Part shown: piece after piece, positions 32,850 to 41,751 of the stretch
Layout of the letters: every line of letters begins with the position of its first letter
How positions within the stretch are numbered: the first letter of the stretch is position 1
Origin: Gordonia sp. 'Campus'
Lineage (GTDB): Bacteria; Actinomycetota; Actinomycetes; Mycobacteriales; Mycobacteriaceae
Assembly (NCBI RefSeq): GCF_022206305.1
Contig: NZ_JAKOIW010000024.1
Location: forward strand, 1-55,046
Length of the DNA stretch: 55,046 nt
Direction of reading: 5' to 3'
The notes under the pieces: model-generated
Told to the model about the DNA's origin: nothing
Database searches by the model: none
Seen by the model: the letters and a program-made list of their open reading frames with translations, nothing else
Made by a program: the position numbers and the translations under genes

Positions 32850-34213
32850 CAGGCCCCCAGGAATCCCTGGCCGCACACGCGGACCACGTTGCCGGTGATG
32901 GCATTGCTCGCCGGGTTGGCGAAGTAGGCCACGGTCTCGGCGACGTCGACGGTCTGACCGCCCTGCTGCAGCGAGCTCATGAGACGCCCGGCCTCGCGGG
33001 TGGCGAGCGGGATCGCCGCGGTCATCTTGGTCTCGATGAAGCCGGGGGCGACCGCGTTGATGGTGATGCCCTTCTCGGCCAGGATCGGCGCGTAGGCGTC
33101 GACCAGCCCGATGACGCCGGCCTTGGAGGCGCCGTAGTTGGTCTGGCCGCGGTTGCCGGCGATGCCGGCGATCGACGACACGTCGACGACGGCGCCGCCC
33201 TCGCGCAGCGCGCCCTTCTCCAGCAGCGTCTCGACGAGGGTCTGCGGTGCGATGAGGTTGACCGCGATCACCGCGTCCCAGCGGGAGTCATCCATGTTGG
33301 CCAGCAGCTTGTCGCGGGTGATGCCGGCGTTGTTGACGATGATGTCGACGCCGCCGTGACGCTCGAGTGCGTGCTCGGCGAGCTTGGCGCCCGCGTCCGG
33401 GGCGGTCACGTCGATCGGGAACGCCGTGCCGCCGACCTTGTTGGCGGTCTCCGACAGTGCGTCACCGGCTTGCGGGATGTCGGCCGCGATGACGTGGGCG
33501 CCGTCGCGCGACAGCACCTCGGCGATGGTGGCGCCGATGCCGCGCGCTGCACCGGTGACCACGGCGACCTTGCCCTCGAGGGGCTTGTCCCAGTTCTTCG
33601 GCGCGGTGGCGTCGGCCCCGCCTACTCGGATGACCTGGGCGTCGACGAAGGCGGACTTGGCCGACAGGACGAAGCGCACGGTCGACTCCAGGCCGGTCAG
33701 TCCGGTCTTGGCGTCGGGCGACACGTAGACGAGCTGGACCGTCGAACCCTTCAGGAGCTCCTTGCCCAGCGAACGCGTGAAGCCCTCGAGAGCACGCTGC
33801 GCGACACGCTCGGACGGGTCGGTGACCAGCTCGGGCGTGGTGCCGATGACCAGGAAGCGCGCGCACGGCGCGGTCGAGCGCATGGCGGGCTGGAAGAACT
33901 CGAAGAGCTGACGGAGCTCGGCGGGGGAGGTGATGCCGGTCGCGTCGAAGACCAGACCGCCGTACTTGTCGGCGCTGCGGCCGGTGGTGGCGTTCTGGAT
34001 GAGGTCATAGTCGTCGGTCGAGAGCATCTCCCGAAGCGGTTCGACGAGCCGTCCCGATCCGCCGAGCAGTACCGGACCCGGCAACGCGGGCTCGGACGCC
34101 TTGTAGCGCCGCAGCGGCGGCGGGACGGGGAGTCCGGCCTGTTTCGCGATGAAAGCGCCCGGCGCGGAATGGACGAAGCTCGAGTACAGGCCAGTGTTTC
34201 CGTTGGCGGCCAC
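32849..34213 (-). CDS. fabG4: high-molecular-weight 3-oxoacyl reductase FabG4
   Basis: This 454-residue protein has an N-terminal flavodoxin-like degenerate Rossmann domain (about 1-200) and a C-terminal short-chain reductase with VVTGAARGIGATIAEVL, NNAG, catalytic Ser in VDVSSIAGIAGNRG and YGASKAG (Tyr, Lys). M. tuberculosis FabG4 (Rv0242c) is the same length, as I recall, and uses NADH. Start GTG 34213 has AGGAG six bases upstream; the very long open frame reaching 35683 is antisense to fadA2 and rejected. It is likely under the operator at 34247-34262. Confidence 0.95.
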   Translation of the reverse strand: MAANGNTGLYSSFVHSAPGAFIAKQAGLPVPPPLRRYKASEPALPGPVLLGGSGRLVEPLREMLSTDDYDLIQNATTGRSADKYGGLVFDATGITSPAELRQLFEFFQPAMRSTAPCARFLVIGTTPELVTDPSERVAQRALEGFTRSLGKELLKGSTVQLVYVSPDAKTGLTGLESTVRFVLSAKSAFVDAQVIRVGGADATAPKNWDKPLEGKVAVVTGAARGIGATIAEVLSRDGAHVIAADIPQAGDALSETANKVGGTAFPIDVTAPDAGAKLAEHALERHGGVDIIVNNAGITRDKLLANMDDSRWDAVIAVNLIAPQTLVETLLEKGALREGGAVVDVSSIAGIAGNRGQTNYGASKAGVIGLVDAYAPILAEKGITINAVAPGFIETKMTAAIPLATREAGRLMSSLQQGGQTVDVAETVAYFANPASNAITGNVVRVCGQGFLGA

Positions 34214-34246
34214 GTTGATCTCCTCTGACTGTCGTTCGACAACGAA

Positions 34247-34262
34247 CTTACTGATGAGTAAG
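34247..34262. promoter_or_regulatory. TetR-type operator, copy 2, between fabG4 and fadA2
   Basis: CTTAC-TGATGA-GTAAG has the same arms and six-base spacing as the copy before tetR. It is centred in the 90-bp divergent region, flanked by a minus-strand -10 candidate TATTCT (34263-34268) and a plus-strand candidate TACGCT (34265-34270), so a bound repressor would block both promoters. Confidence 0.72.
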
Positions 34263-34303
34263 AATACGCTATAGATACCGCACACGACCCTTGGGAGATC
34301 GAC

Positions 34304-35659
34304 GTGGCCGAACAGTCCAACCCCACCGCGAACAAGTCCGCAGCGAAGACATCGGCCGGGAGCAAGCCGGCCCAGCCGAAGGGCCGCACCGAACGCCCGG
34401 TCGCGATCCTCGGCGGCAACCGCATCCCGTTCGCCCGCCAGGACAAGGCGTACGCGACGGTCAGCAACCAGGAGATGTTCACCGCCGCCCTCGACGGACT
34501 GGTGAGCCGGTTCAACCTGCAGGGTGAGCAGCTCGGCATGGTCGCAGGCGGCGCGGTGCTCAAGCACGCCCGTGATTTCAATCTCATTCGCGAGTCGGTG
34601 CTCGGTTCGGCCCTGTCCCCGTACACGCCGGCCTTCGACATCCAGCAGGCGTGCGGCACCGGCCTGCAGGCCATCACCACCGTCGCCGACGGCATCGCGC
34701 GCGGCCGCTACGACGCCGCGATCGGTGGCGGCGTCGACACCACCTCCGACGCCCCGATCGCCGTGGGCGAGGGCCTGCGTCGCCAGCTGCTGCAGGTCAA
34801 CCGTTCGCGCAGCACCAAAGACCAGGTCCTCAACGCCGCGAAGCTGCTCACCAAGCTCGGCATCGAGATCCCGCGCAACGGCGAACCGCGCACCGGGATG
34901 TCGATGGGCGAACACGCCGCCATCACTGCCAAGGAGTTCGGCGTCAAGCGCGCCGACCAGGACGAGCTGGCCGCCCGCAGCCACCAGAACATGGCGGCCG
35001 CCTACGACGTCGGCTTCTTCGACGACCTGATCACCCCGTTCATGGGCCTCACTCGCGATCAGAACCTCCGCGGTGACTCGACCGCCGAGAAGCTCGCCAA
35101 GCTCAAGCCGGTCTTCGGTGTTTCGCTCGGTGACGCGACGATGACCGCGGGCAACTCGACCCCCCTCACCGACGGTGCGTCGACGGTTCTGTTGGGCAGC
35201 GACGAGTGGGCCGCCGAGCGTGGCCTGCCGGTCCTCGCGTACTTCGTGGACAGCGAGACCGCGGCGGTCGACTACGTCAACGGTCCGGACGGCCTGCTCA
35301 TGGCACCGACCTACGCGGTGCCGCGCCTGCTGGCCCGCAACGGACTCACCCTGCAGGACTTCGATTTCTACGAGATCCACGAGGCGTTCGCGTCCGTCGT
35401 GCTGGCCACGCTGCAGGCCTGGGAGTCCGAGGAGTACTGCAAGGAGCGCCTCGGGCTGGACTCCGCGCTGGGCTCGATCGACCGCAGCAAGCTCAACGTC
35501 CACGGTTCCTCGCTGGCGGCCGGGCACCCGTTCGCGGCCACCGGTGGCCGGATCGTGGCGCAGGCGGCGAAGCAGATCAAGGAGAACGGCGGCGGTCGCG
35601 CGCTGATCTCGATCTGTGCCGCCGGCGGCCAGGGCGTCACCGCGATCATCGAAGGCTGA
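34304..35659 (+). CDS. fadA2: acetyl-CoA acetyltransferase (thiolase) FadA2
   Basis: This 451-residue thiolase catalyses CoA-dependent cleavage of 3-oxoacyl-CoA (or the reverse). Catalytic residues are seen in DIQQACGTGLQAI (nucleophile Cys), FYEIHEAFASV, HGSSLAAGHPFAATGGR (His) and SICAAGGQGV (acid-base Cys). About 30 Lys/Ser/Ala-rich residues precede the thiolase fold, as in the actinobacterial FadA2. GTG 34304 follows GGGAG. It diverges from fabG4 and shares the operator. Order matches Rv0242c-Rv0243. Confidence 0.94.
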   Translation: MAEQSNPTANKSAAKTSAGSKPAQPKGRTERPVAILGGNRIPFARQDKAYATVSNQEMFTAALDGLVSRFNLQGEQLGMVAGGAVLKHARDFNLIRESVLGSALSPYTPAFDIQQACGTGLQAITTVADGIARGRYDAAIGGGVDTTSDAPIAVGEGLRRQLLQVNRSRSTKDQVLNAAKLLTKLGIEIPRNGEPRTGMSMGEHAAITAKEFGVKRADQDELAARSHQNMAAAYDVGFFDDLITPFMGLTRDQNLRGDSTAEKLAKLKPVFGVSLGDATMTAGNSTPLTDGASTVLLGSDEWAAERGLPVLAYFVDSETAAVDYVNGPDGLLMAPTYAVPRLLARNGLTLQDFDFYEIHEAFASVVLATLQAWESEEYCKERLGLDSALGSIDRSKLNVHGSSLAAGHPFAATGGRIVAQAAKQIKENGGGRALISICAAGGQGVTAIIEG

Positions 35660-35914
35660 TCTCCACCTCGGCGATTTCGCCACGAGACCGGGGTCGATTG
35701 AGGCCGGATCTCACGAGCTGGGACGGATCTGCGACACATCCGCTGATCCGTCTCGGTTTCGTGGGACGAAACCGGGCACTTCGTCACATATTCGACAGAA
35801 ACCGGCGTCCGGGAATGCCCTCAGCCGAAAAATAGCGTAAACATGTGTATAGCTCCGGCTGCGCTGTCAGACCCCCGACCCGACAGCTCGGCCGGAGCGC
35901 CTACGTTTCCGACC
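35660..35914 (+). other. intergenic region carrying the vanW promoter
   Basis: No protein-coding signal was recognised in these 255 bp. Near the right end TACGTT (35902-35907) is a -10 candidate seven bases before a GTG (35915) that opens a 14-codon ORF. GGTTTCGT- and GAAACC-like words recur in 35740-35800 but form no clean hairpin. Confidence 0.4.
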
Positions 35915-35959
35915 GTGGTTCTGCGGCCATCCACCCACTGGCCCAGCTGGCAGCCGTGA
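35915..35959 (+). CDS. possible leaderless 14-codon upstream ORF coupled to vanW
   Basis: GTG 35915, seven bases after TACGTT, opens a frame reading VVLRPSTHWPSWQP (first codon read as Met) that stops at TGA 35957-35959. This TGA overlaps the ATG of the VanW gene (TGATG). The arrangement is what a leaderless leader ORF with translational coupling would look like. It is an inference from position only; no peptide family is recognised. Confidence 0.35.
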   Translation: MVLRPSTHWPSWQP

Positions 35960-37656
35960 TGGATGGAGTTGTGACCCCAGGCGCACGACGAGCCCGCCAT
36001 GCCCTACGCGCTGTGCTGGCCCTCGTCGCCGTCATCACGCTGGTGCTCGCCGCCGAATTCGTCGTCACGCGCTCCGACTCCGCACGGAATGCCACCATCG
36101 GTGGCGTCGACGCGGGAGGCCGAGACTCCGCCGAACTGGCCCCCGTGCTCGACGAGCTGACCGCTCGTTCCGAACGGCCCGTGATCCTGCGCACGCCCGA
36201 GGGCTCCACCGAGGTCCCTGCCTCCGACCTCGGTCTCGCCTTCGATGTCGATGCGACGCGTGCGCGCCTCCTCGAGCAGCCCCGCAATCTGCTCACCCGG
36301 CTGGCCGCGCTCTTCGGCTGGGACCATGACGTCGAGCCGGTCGTCACCCTCGACCGTCGTGCCATGGACACCACCCTCGACGCCCAGCGCAAGGCCTTGG
36401 AGAAGGCTGCGGTCGAAGGTGGCGTGCATTACGACGGCACCAGGCCCATCGGAGATCAGCCGGCGAAGGGGGAACGCATCGCCCGGGATGCGGCGGCCGC
36501 GACACTCGTCGACCGCTGGCTCGACGGCGCGCCCATCGACCTGCCGATGGAACCGTTCTCGCCGACCGTCAGCCCCGAGGTCGTCGCCGCGACGGTCGCC
36601 GGACCGGCCGAGCGCGTGACATCCGCGCCGATGCGCCTGGTCGATCGCCGGAAACGGACGGTCGAGGTTCCCGCAGGCGACCTTGCCGCGATGTTGACCT
36701 TCGGTCCCGACGGCCGCGGCGGGCTCGTTCCCCGCGCCGACGAGCCCACAGCCCGGAAGATCCTCGCGCCCGACCTCGACGCCTCGCAACGTGCGCCGGT
36801 CGACGCGCGGTTCAGTCTCGCGAGTGGACGCCCGACCGTCGTGCCCGGGGTCGACGGCGCGTCGATCGACTGGCCCGAGACGCTCGACACGCTGGCGACG
36901 CGCGCGGCCGGCGAAGGGGGCGACCGGACGGTCGAGGTCGTCTACAAGGACGTGGAACCCCGTCTGACCACCGACGCCGCCCGCAAGCTCGGCGTCCGCG
37001 AACTGATCAGCGAGTACACCACCGGGGGCTTCTCCAGCGCATCGGGCGAGAACATCCGACTCGTCGCCGAGGAGGTCGACGGCGCGCTGGTTCTGCCGGG
37101 AAAGGTGTTCTCGCTCAACGGACACACCGGTCCGCGCGGTACGGCGCAGGGGTATGTCGACTCGACGATCATCGACCACGGTCGAGCGTCGACCGCGGTC
37201 GGCGGCGGCATCTCCCAGTTCGCGACGACTCTCTACAACGCCGCCTATTTCGCGGGCCTCGAAGATGTCGATCACACGGAGCACGCGTACTACATCTCGC
37301 GGTACCCGGAGGCGCGCGAGGCGACGGTGTTCGAGGGGGCAATCGACCTCAAGTTCCGCAACAACACCCGCCACGGAGTACTGATCGAGACCTCGTGGTC
37401 GCCCTCGGCGGTGACCGTCAAACTGTGGGGCACGAAGGCTTTCGAGGTGGAGTCGATCACCGGCGAACGTTTCGCCACCACCGAACCGCAGCGCGTGCGG
37501 GTCCCGCGGGGCGACGACTGCATCCCCAGCAGCGGCAGCAAGGGCTTCACCACGTCGGACACCCGCGTCATCAAGGACGCTCGCACCGGTCGGGAGATCA
37601 ACCGGGCCACCCGGACCGTGCGGTACGCGCCCGAACCCATCGTGAAGTGCGTCTGA
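35959..37656 (+). CDS. VanW-family protein with peptidoglycan-binding-like domain
   Basis: This 565-residue protein has one N-terminal helix (about 13-31, ALRAVLALVAVITLVLAAEFVV) and an exported part. Repeated strand-helix units of the PG-binding-4/YoaR type (IGGVDAGGRDSAELAPVLDELTAR) come first. The VanW domain at about 340-470 has LISEYTTGGFSSASGENIRLVAEEVDGALVLPGKVFSLNGHTGPR and VGGGISQFATTLYNAAYFAGL. VanW occurs in some vancomycin-resistance clusters but its biochemical role is unknown. ATG 35959 is the first good start; it has no ribosome site of its own, consistent with coupling to the small upstream ORF. Confidence 0.85.
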   Translation: MDGVVTPGARRARHALRAVLALVAVITLVLAAEFVVTRSDSARNATIGGVDAGGRDSAELAPVLDELTARSERPVILRTPEGSTEVPASDLGLAFDVDATRARLLEQPRNLLTRLAALFGWDHDVEPVVTLDRRAMDTTLDAQRKALEKAAVEGGVHYDGTRPIGDQPAKGERIARDAAAATLVDRWLDGAPIDLPMEPFSPTVSPEVVAATVAGPAERVTSAPMRLVDRRKRTVEVPAGDLAAMLTFGPDGRGGLVPRADEPTARKILAPDLDASQRAPVDARFSLASGRPTVVPGVDGASIDWPETLDTLATRAAGEGGDRTVEVVYKDVEPRLTTDAARKLGVRELISEYTTGGFSSASGENIRLVAEEVDGALVLPGKVFSLNGHTGPRGTAQGYVDSTIIDHGRASTAVGGGISQFATTLYNAAYFAGLEDVDHTEHAYYISRYPEAREATVFEGAIDLKFRNNTRHGVLIETSWSPSAVTVKLWGTKAFEVESITGERFATTEPQRVRVPRGDDCIPSSGSKGFTTSDTRVIKDARTGREINRATRTVRYAPEPIVKCV

Positions 37657-37719
37657 CCCGACCGGGTGGTTTCGCGGGGGGCTTTACCGAACGATAGATC
37701 GCTCGATAGGCTCCGACTC

Positions 37720-38499
37720 GTGGATATCAACGGAGCTAGTGCAATCGTCACAGGTGGCGCGTCGGGTATCGGCGCAGCTGCGGCTCGCCAGCTGGCGGCC
37801 AAGGGTGCGAAGGTCGTCGTCGCCGACCTCAACGCAGACAAGGGTGAGGAACTCGCCAAGGAGATCGGCGGCAAGTTCGTCGCCGTCGACGTGACCTCGA
37901 CCGAACAGATCGAAGCCGCCATCAACGCGGCCACCGAACTCGGCCCGCTGCGTGCGCTGGTCAACTCGGCCGGTATCGGCTGGGCGCAGCGCACCATCGG
38001 CCGCGACGGTGAGTTCGGTTCGGCACACAACCTCGACGCGTACAAGAAGGTCATCGCGATCAACCTGATCGGCACCTTCGACTTCATCCGCCTCGCCGCC
38101 ACCGCGATGAGCCGCAACGAGCCGCTCGACGCCCACGGCGAGCGCGGCGCGATCGTCAACATGGCCAGCGTCGCAGCCTTCGACGGTCAGATCGGGCAGG
38201 CCTCGTATTCGTCGTCCAAGGGCGGTGTCGTCGGCATGACCCTGCCGGTCGCACGTGACCTGGCCGCGGTCGGCATCCGCGTCAACACCATCGCACCCGG
38301 CCTCATCGACACCCCGATCTACGGTGAGGGCGAGGCCGCCGACGCGTTCAAGGCCAAGCTCGGCGAGTCGGTCCTGTTCCCGCATCGTCTCGGCGCACCC
38401 GACGAGCTCGCCTCGATGGTCGTCGAGCTCGTCACCAACAGCTACATGAACGCAGAGGTCATCCGCGTCGACGGCGGCGTCCGGCTGCCACCGAAGTAG
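37720..38499 (+). CDS. short-chain dehydrogenase/reductase, HSD10-like
   Basis: This 259-residue classical SDR has cofactor motif TGGASGIGAAAARQL, an acidic residue after strand 2 (VVADLN, NAD preference), NSAG, catalytic Ser in NMASVAAFDGQIGQA and YSSSKGG. The N-terminal sequence DINGASAIVTGGASGIG and the long region RNEPLDAHGERGAIVNM resemble type-II 3-hydroxyacyl-CoA dehydrogenases (HSD17B10-like). I choose GTG 37720 because TAGGCT ends seven bases before it; the frame opens at 37666. Near fadA2 and fadE5 it may act in beta-oxidation of branched or steroid acyl-CoAs. Confidence 0.85.
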   Translation: MDINGASAIVTGGASGIGAAAARQLAAKGAKVVVADLNADKGEELAKEIGGKFVAVDVTSTEQIEAAINAATELGPLRALVNSAGIGWAQRTIGRDGEFGSAHNLDAYKKVIAINLIGTFDFIRLAATAMSRNEPLDAHGERGAIVNMASVAAFDGQIGQASYSSSKGGVVGMTLPVARDLAAVGIRVNTIAPGLIDTPIYGEGEAADAFKAKLGESVLFPHRLGAPDELASMVVELVTNSYMNAEVIRVDGGVRLPPK

Positions 38500-38519
38500 T
38501 TTCGATCCGACACGATCCC

Positions 38520-38577
38520 AGCGCACCCATCACCAGACCGGTGGTGGGTGCGCTGTCTGTTGGGTGCGCTGTCTGTT
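38520..38577. terminator. hairpin plus 16-bp tandem duplication after the SDR gene
   Basis: AGCGCACCCATCACC (38520-38534) pairs with GGTGGTGGGTGCGCT (38540-38554) with one mismatch. The right arm is then part of an exact tandem duplication GGGTGCGCTGTCTGTT (38546-38561 and 38562-38577). It is likely a terminator of the SDR gene. Confidence 0.65.
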
Positions 38578-38594
38578 CACCAGTTGTTGTTGCG

Positions 38595-38608
38595 TGAAAG
38601 AACTTTCA
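38595..38608. promoter_or_regulatory. inverted repeat TGAAAG-AA-CTTTCA before the permease gene
   Basis: A perfect 6+6 palindrome with two central bases lies 10 bp before the first possible start of the permease. A second nested pair GTGAA/TTCAC surrounds it. It is a plausible operator; the binding protein is unknown. Confidence 0.45.
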
Positions 38609-38618
38609 TTCACGCCTC

Positions 38619-40217
38619 ATGGAGGTGTCACGCCGGCGCCCGATAGTTGTCGCCATGGACGTGACGCACCCGACCGACCGACTTCTCGAACACGCGGGGC
38701 CGGTGACGATGTACGCAACGCGTCCACCTGCGCGCCCGGTGGTGCCACCACCGCCACGACGCAGCCTCCGGGACACCATCGGTGGAGTGTTATCGCCCTG
38801 GGCGGCAGCAGGTCTCGTCGTCGTGACGGTGGCCGGCGTGTTCGTCGGCCGTGCCGGGTGGTCGGGGGAGTTGTCGGCCGACGCCGTCGTCACCCTGCTC
38901 GTGTTCCTGTTCGCGGTGTGGGCATGGATCTTCTCGCCCCTCGACGACACCTACGTCGCCCTGGGTGGTGGCGCCGCCCTTGTCGTCTTCGGGATTCTCG
39001 ACGCGAACACCTTCGCGGGGACTCTCGGTTCAGGTGTGATCTGGCTTCTCATCGGCGCTTTCGTGATCGCCGCCGCGGTCACCGCATCGGGTCTGTCGGC
39101 GCGGTTGTCGGCGCGGGTGGTGCGCCGAGCCCGGACACCCCGTCAACTGGTGCACCTCATCACCGCGGCGCTGCTGCTGACCACCTTCGCGATCCCGGCG
39201 ACGTCCGGCCGTGCGGCACTCGCCCTCCCGATCTTCCTCGCGCTCGCCGCGGTACTGCGCGACCGGCCGCGCCTGGTGTTGTGCCTCGCGCTGGTCTTCC
39301 CTCTGGTGATCTTGTTCTCCGCGGTCGGCTCCCTGCTGGGCGCCGGGGCGCACCTCATCACCGCTGAGATCGTCTCGGCGGCAACCGGTACGACCATCGG
39401 GTTCCTGCACTGGGCGGTGCTCGGCGTTCCGCTGGCGATCGTCTGGTCGCACCTCGCGGCAGAGGCGGCGTTGTGGACGATGACCGACCACGACGAACGG
39501 GCGCGACGACTCTGCGTGCCGGCGAGCGCTTTCGAGTCGACCGGTGCGCCGACCTCCGGACCGCTCACGGTCGCACAACGACGGGTTCTGATCATTCTCG
39601 GCGTCGTGGTGGCGCTCTGGTGTTCCGAACCGTGGCACGGCATCGACCCGGCGATCGTCGCGGTGCTCGGTGCGCTGGCCGCATCCGCGCCTGCGGTCGG
39701 GGCGACGACCCTGGGCGCGGCACTGAAGACCATTCCCTGGACACTGCTGCTGTTCATGGCCGCCACCCTCGCTCTCGGGATGGCCCTCGACTCCAGTGGC
39801 GCTGCGGAGTGGTTGGCGGATCAGGCTTTCGGCTCCATCGCCGAGACCGGCCCGCGGGCCGCGATGGTGTTCGTGGTGGTGTCGGCGACAGTGTCGTTGC
39901 TCGCCCACCTGGTGGTCCAATCCCGTTCGGCCCGTTCGGCCGTCCTGATCCCGATCATCGTGGTCACGGCCCCGGTCGTCGGGGTGAACCCGGTCGCCGC
40001 CGCCTTCCTGTCCACGGCGGCCGCTGGCTTCTGCATCACGCTGACGAGCTCGGCCAAACCGGTCGCCATGTTCGCCGTGAGCGCCGATGTGCCGGGTTAT
40101 CAACCGCGCCATCTGCTCCGGATGTCGGCGTTCCTCGCGCCGGTGTCGCTGGCGCTGCTGATTGTCTTCGCATGCTGGGTGTGGCCCCACCTCGGGCTTC
40201 CCCTCCTGTCGTCCTGA
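38619..40217 (+). CDS. SLC13/DASS-like permease
   Basis: This 532-residue membrane protein has about 11-12 helices arranged as two repeats, as in divalent anion:sodium symporters. The two reentrant-loop regions are atypical: TFAIPATSGRAALALPIF and HLVVQSRSARSAVLIPI stand where S-N-T motifs are usual, so the coupling ion and substrate may differ. The start is uncertain: ATG 38619, ATG 38655 or ATG 38709, none with a clear ribosome site. Glycerate kinase follows after about 105 bp on the same strand, suggesting uptake of glycerate or a related organic acid. Confidence 0.8.
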   Translation: MEVSRRRPIVVAMDVTHPTDRLLEHAGPVTMYATRPPARPVVPPPPRRSLRDTIGGVLSPWAAAGLVVVTVAGVFVGRAGWSGELSADAVVTLLVFLFAVWAWIFSPLDDTYVALGGGAALVVFGILDANTFAGTLGSGVIWLLIGAFVIAAAVTASGLSARLSARVVRRARTPRQLVHLITAALLLTTFAIPATSGRAALALPIFLALAAVLRDRPRLVLCLALVFPLVILFSAVGSLLGAGAHLITAEIVSAATGTTIGFLHWAVLGVPLAIVWSHLAAEAALWTMTDHDERARRLCVPASAFESTGAPTSGPLTVAQRRVLIILGVVVALWCSEPWHGIDPAIVAVLGALAASAPAVGATTLGAALKTIPWTLLLFMAATLALGMALDSSGAAEWLADQAFGSIAETGPRAAMVFVVVSATVSLLAHLVVQSRSARSAVLIPIIVVTAPVVGVNPVAAAFLSTAAAGFCITLTSSAKPVAMFAVSADVPGYQPRHLLRMSAFLAPVSLALLIVFACWVWPHLGLPLLSS

Positions 40218-40322
40218 CCGTCCAACCCGTGCTGGGTATCGGTGTCCGACAAAGAGTGCCGAGCTCCGATTCGCGTTCCATCTCGTCCCTCATCCCCGTC
40301 CGATCGATCAACTGGAGTCACG

Positions 40323-41540
40323 ATGTCTGTCCGAGTTCCGCAACGAATCCTGGTCGCTCCGAGTGGTTTCAAGGAGAGCCTCGACGCCGTGTCGGTGGCC
40401 ACGGCCATCGCCGCGGGGGTTCGACGCACGCTCCCCGGGGTGCGCGTCGACATCGCGCCCATCGCCGACGGCGGTGAGGGAACGGCACGCATCCTGGCCG
40501 CCGCGGGCAACGGTCGGCTCCACGAGGTGACCGTCAGCGGCCCCACCGGTGAACCGGTGCAGTCGCATTGGGCCGAGGTGGGCGTCGGTCGGAACCGCAT
40601 CGGGGTCGTCGAGATGGCTGCCGCCGCGGGACTGTCCCTCGTCCCGGCGGGACAGCGCGACCCCGGGGCCACCACCACCTTCGGTGTCGGGCAACTCATC
40701 GCGGCGGCACTCGATGCCGGAGTGTCCGCGATCCTCGTCGGCTGCGGAGACTCGGGTACCTGCGACGGCGGCGCCGGTGCGCTGCAGGCCCTCGGGGCGC
40801 GGGTCCTGGATCGTGACGGGCACGAGATCGGCCGCGGTGGTAACGAACTCGCACGCGCGGCGTCGCTGGACCTGACCGCTCTGCATCCCCGCCTACGCGA
40901 GACCGAGATGGTGATCGCGGGCAATCCGCACAACGTTCTCACCGGACCGAACGGTGTCGCACGGGTCTTCGGACCGCAGAAGGGCGCCACGCCCGCACAG
41001 GTCGACGCGCTGTCATCGGCGCTCGACGTCTGGGCGGGCATTCTGCAACGAGATGGCCTGCCCGACATCGACTATCGCCACGGATCGGGTTCCGGAGCGT
41101 CGGGCGGCCTGGGGGCGGGACTCGCCGCGATCGGCGGAATCCTGCGATCACGGTTCGACGCCCTGCTCGATTCCGGCCTCTCGGGCATCGACCTCGATCA
41201 TCGGATCGGCAAGGCCGACCTCGTCATCACGGCCGAGGGTTCCATCGACTTCCAGACCCCACACGGAAAAGTGCCCGCCGAGGTCGCCCGACGCGCTCAG
41301 CTGCGGGGTGTGCCGGTGGTCGCGCTCGCAGGTTCACTCGGGCACGGTGCGCCGTCGGTCCACGATGTCGGGATCGGCGCGATCGCCTCGATCATCGCGG
41401 TCCCCATGCCGTTGTCCGAGGCCGTCGCCAACGGGGAGAAGCTCCTCGCCGACGCCGCCGAACGGACCATGCGGATGATCCTCCTCGGCGCGGCGGTGTC
41501 CGCCCGGGCGGGACAACGGAAGCGGAAGAAGGCCGTCTGA
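40323..41540 (+). CDS. glycerate kinase
   Basis: This 405-residue kinase phosphorylates glycerate to phosphoglycerate with ATP (GarK/GlxK family). Family blocks are ILVAPSGFKESLDAVSVATAIAAG, IAPIADGGEGTA, GCGDSGTCDGGAGALQALGARVLD, FGPQKGATP, GSGSGASGGLGAGL and ADLVITAEGSIDFQTPHGKVPAEVARRA. ATG 40323 has GGAG six bases upstream. It is probably cotranscribed with the SLC13-like permease. It ends at a long hairpin (41547-41609). Confidence 0.93.
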   Translation: MSVRVPQRILVAPSGFKESLDAVSVATAIAAGVRRTLPGVRVDIAPIADGGEGTARILAAAGNGRLHEVTVSGPTGEPVQSHWAEVGVGRNRIGVVEMAAAAGLSLVPAGQRDPGATTTFGVGQLIAAALDAGVSAILVGCGDSGTCDGGAGALQALGARVLDRDGHEIGRGGNELARAASLDLTALHPRLRETEMVIAGNPHNVLTGPNGVARVFGPQKGATPAQVDALSSALDVWAGILQRDGLPDIDYRHGSGSGASGGLGAGLAAIGGILRSRFDALLDSGLSGIDLDHRIGKADLVITAEGSIDFQTPHGKVPAEVARRAQLRGVPVVALAGSLGHGAPSVHDVGIGAIASIIAVPMPLSEAVANGEKLLADAAERTMRMILLGAAVSARAGQRKRKKAV

Positions 41541-41546
41541 CCGCAG

Positions 41547-41609
41547 ACCCACCGCCGTTGGACAGATCCACCCGTCTCGACCGGGCGGGTCCGTCCAACG
41601 GTGGTGGGT
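41547..41609. terminator. long inverted repeat, family copy 1, after glycerate kinase
   Basis: ACCCACCGCCGTTGGAC (41547-41563) pairs with GTCCAACGGTGGTGGGT (41593-41609), one G-T type mismatch; ACCCG/CGGGT continue the stem inside. The layout ACCCACC-N5-TGGACA-N5-ACCC...TCCA-N2-GGTGGTGGGT is shared with the element at 45691-45761. Confidence 0.75.
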
Positions 41610-41751
41610 TAGTACACGGTTGAGAGGGCCAACGTCGTCGTACTGGCACCCTCGCCGGATACAGATCCCCCAATCGGTCGAATGAGACCCGGATCCGAAA
41701 CCACTTTCTGATTCACGCACGCGACAACGGTCTTGCCAATACGTTGGCGGG
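41610..41751 (+). promoter_or_regulatory. upstream region of the TerD-nuclease gene
   Basis: This stretch looks less GC-rich than its surroundings. TACGTT (41740-41745) lies six bases before GTG 41752, a leaderless arrangement. No palindromic operator was recognised. Confidence 0.4.

Noticed and set aside
34214..35683. Upstream extension of the fabG4 frame to a 944-residue fusion
   Set aside because: The extension is antisense to fadA2, has shadow composition, and a strong ribosome site precedes the GTG at 34213, giving the usual FabG4 length.
37691..37712. Operator-like words (ATCG-CT-CGAT) before the SDR gene as a fourth site of the TTAC-N6-GTAA regulon
   Set aside because: TTAC is present nearby but the GTAA half is missing; the arms do not match the other three sites.
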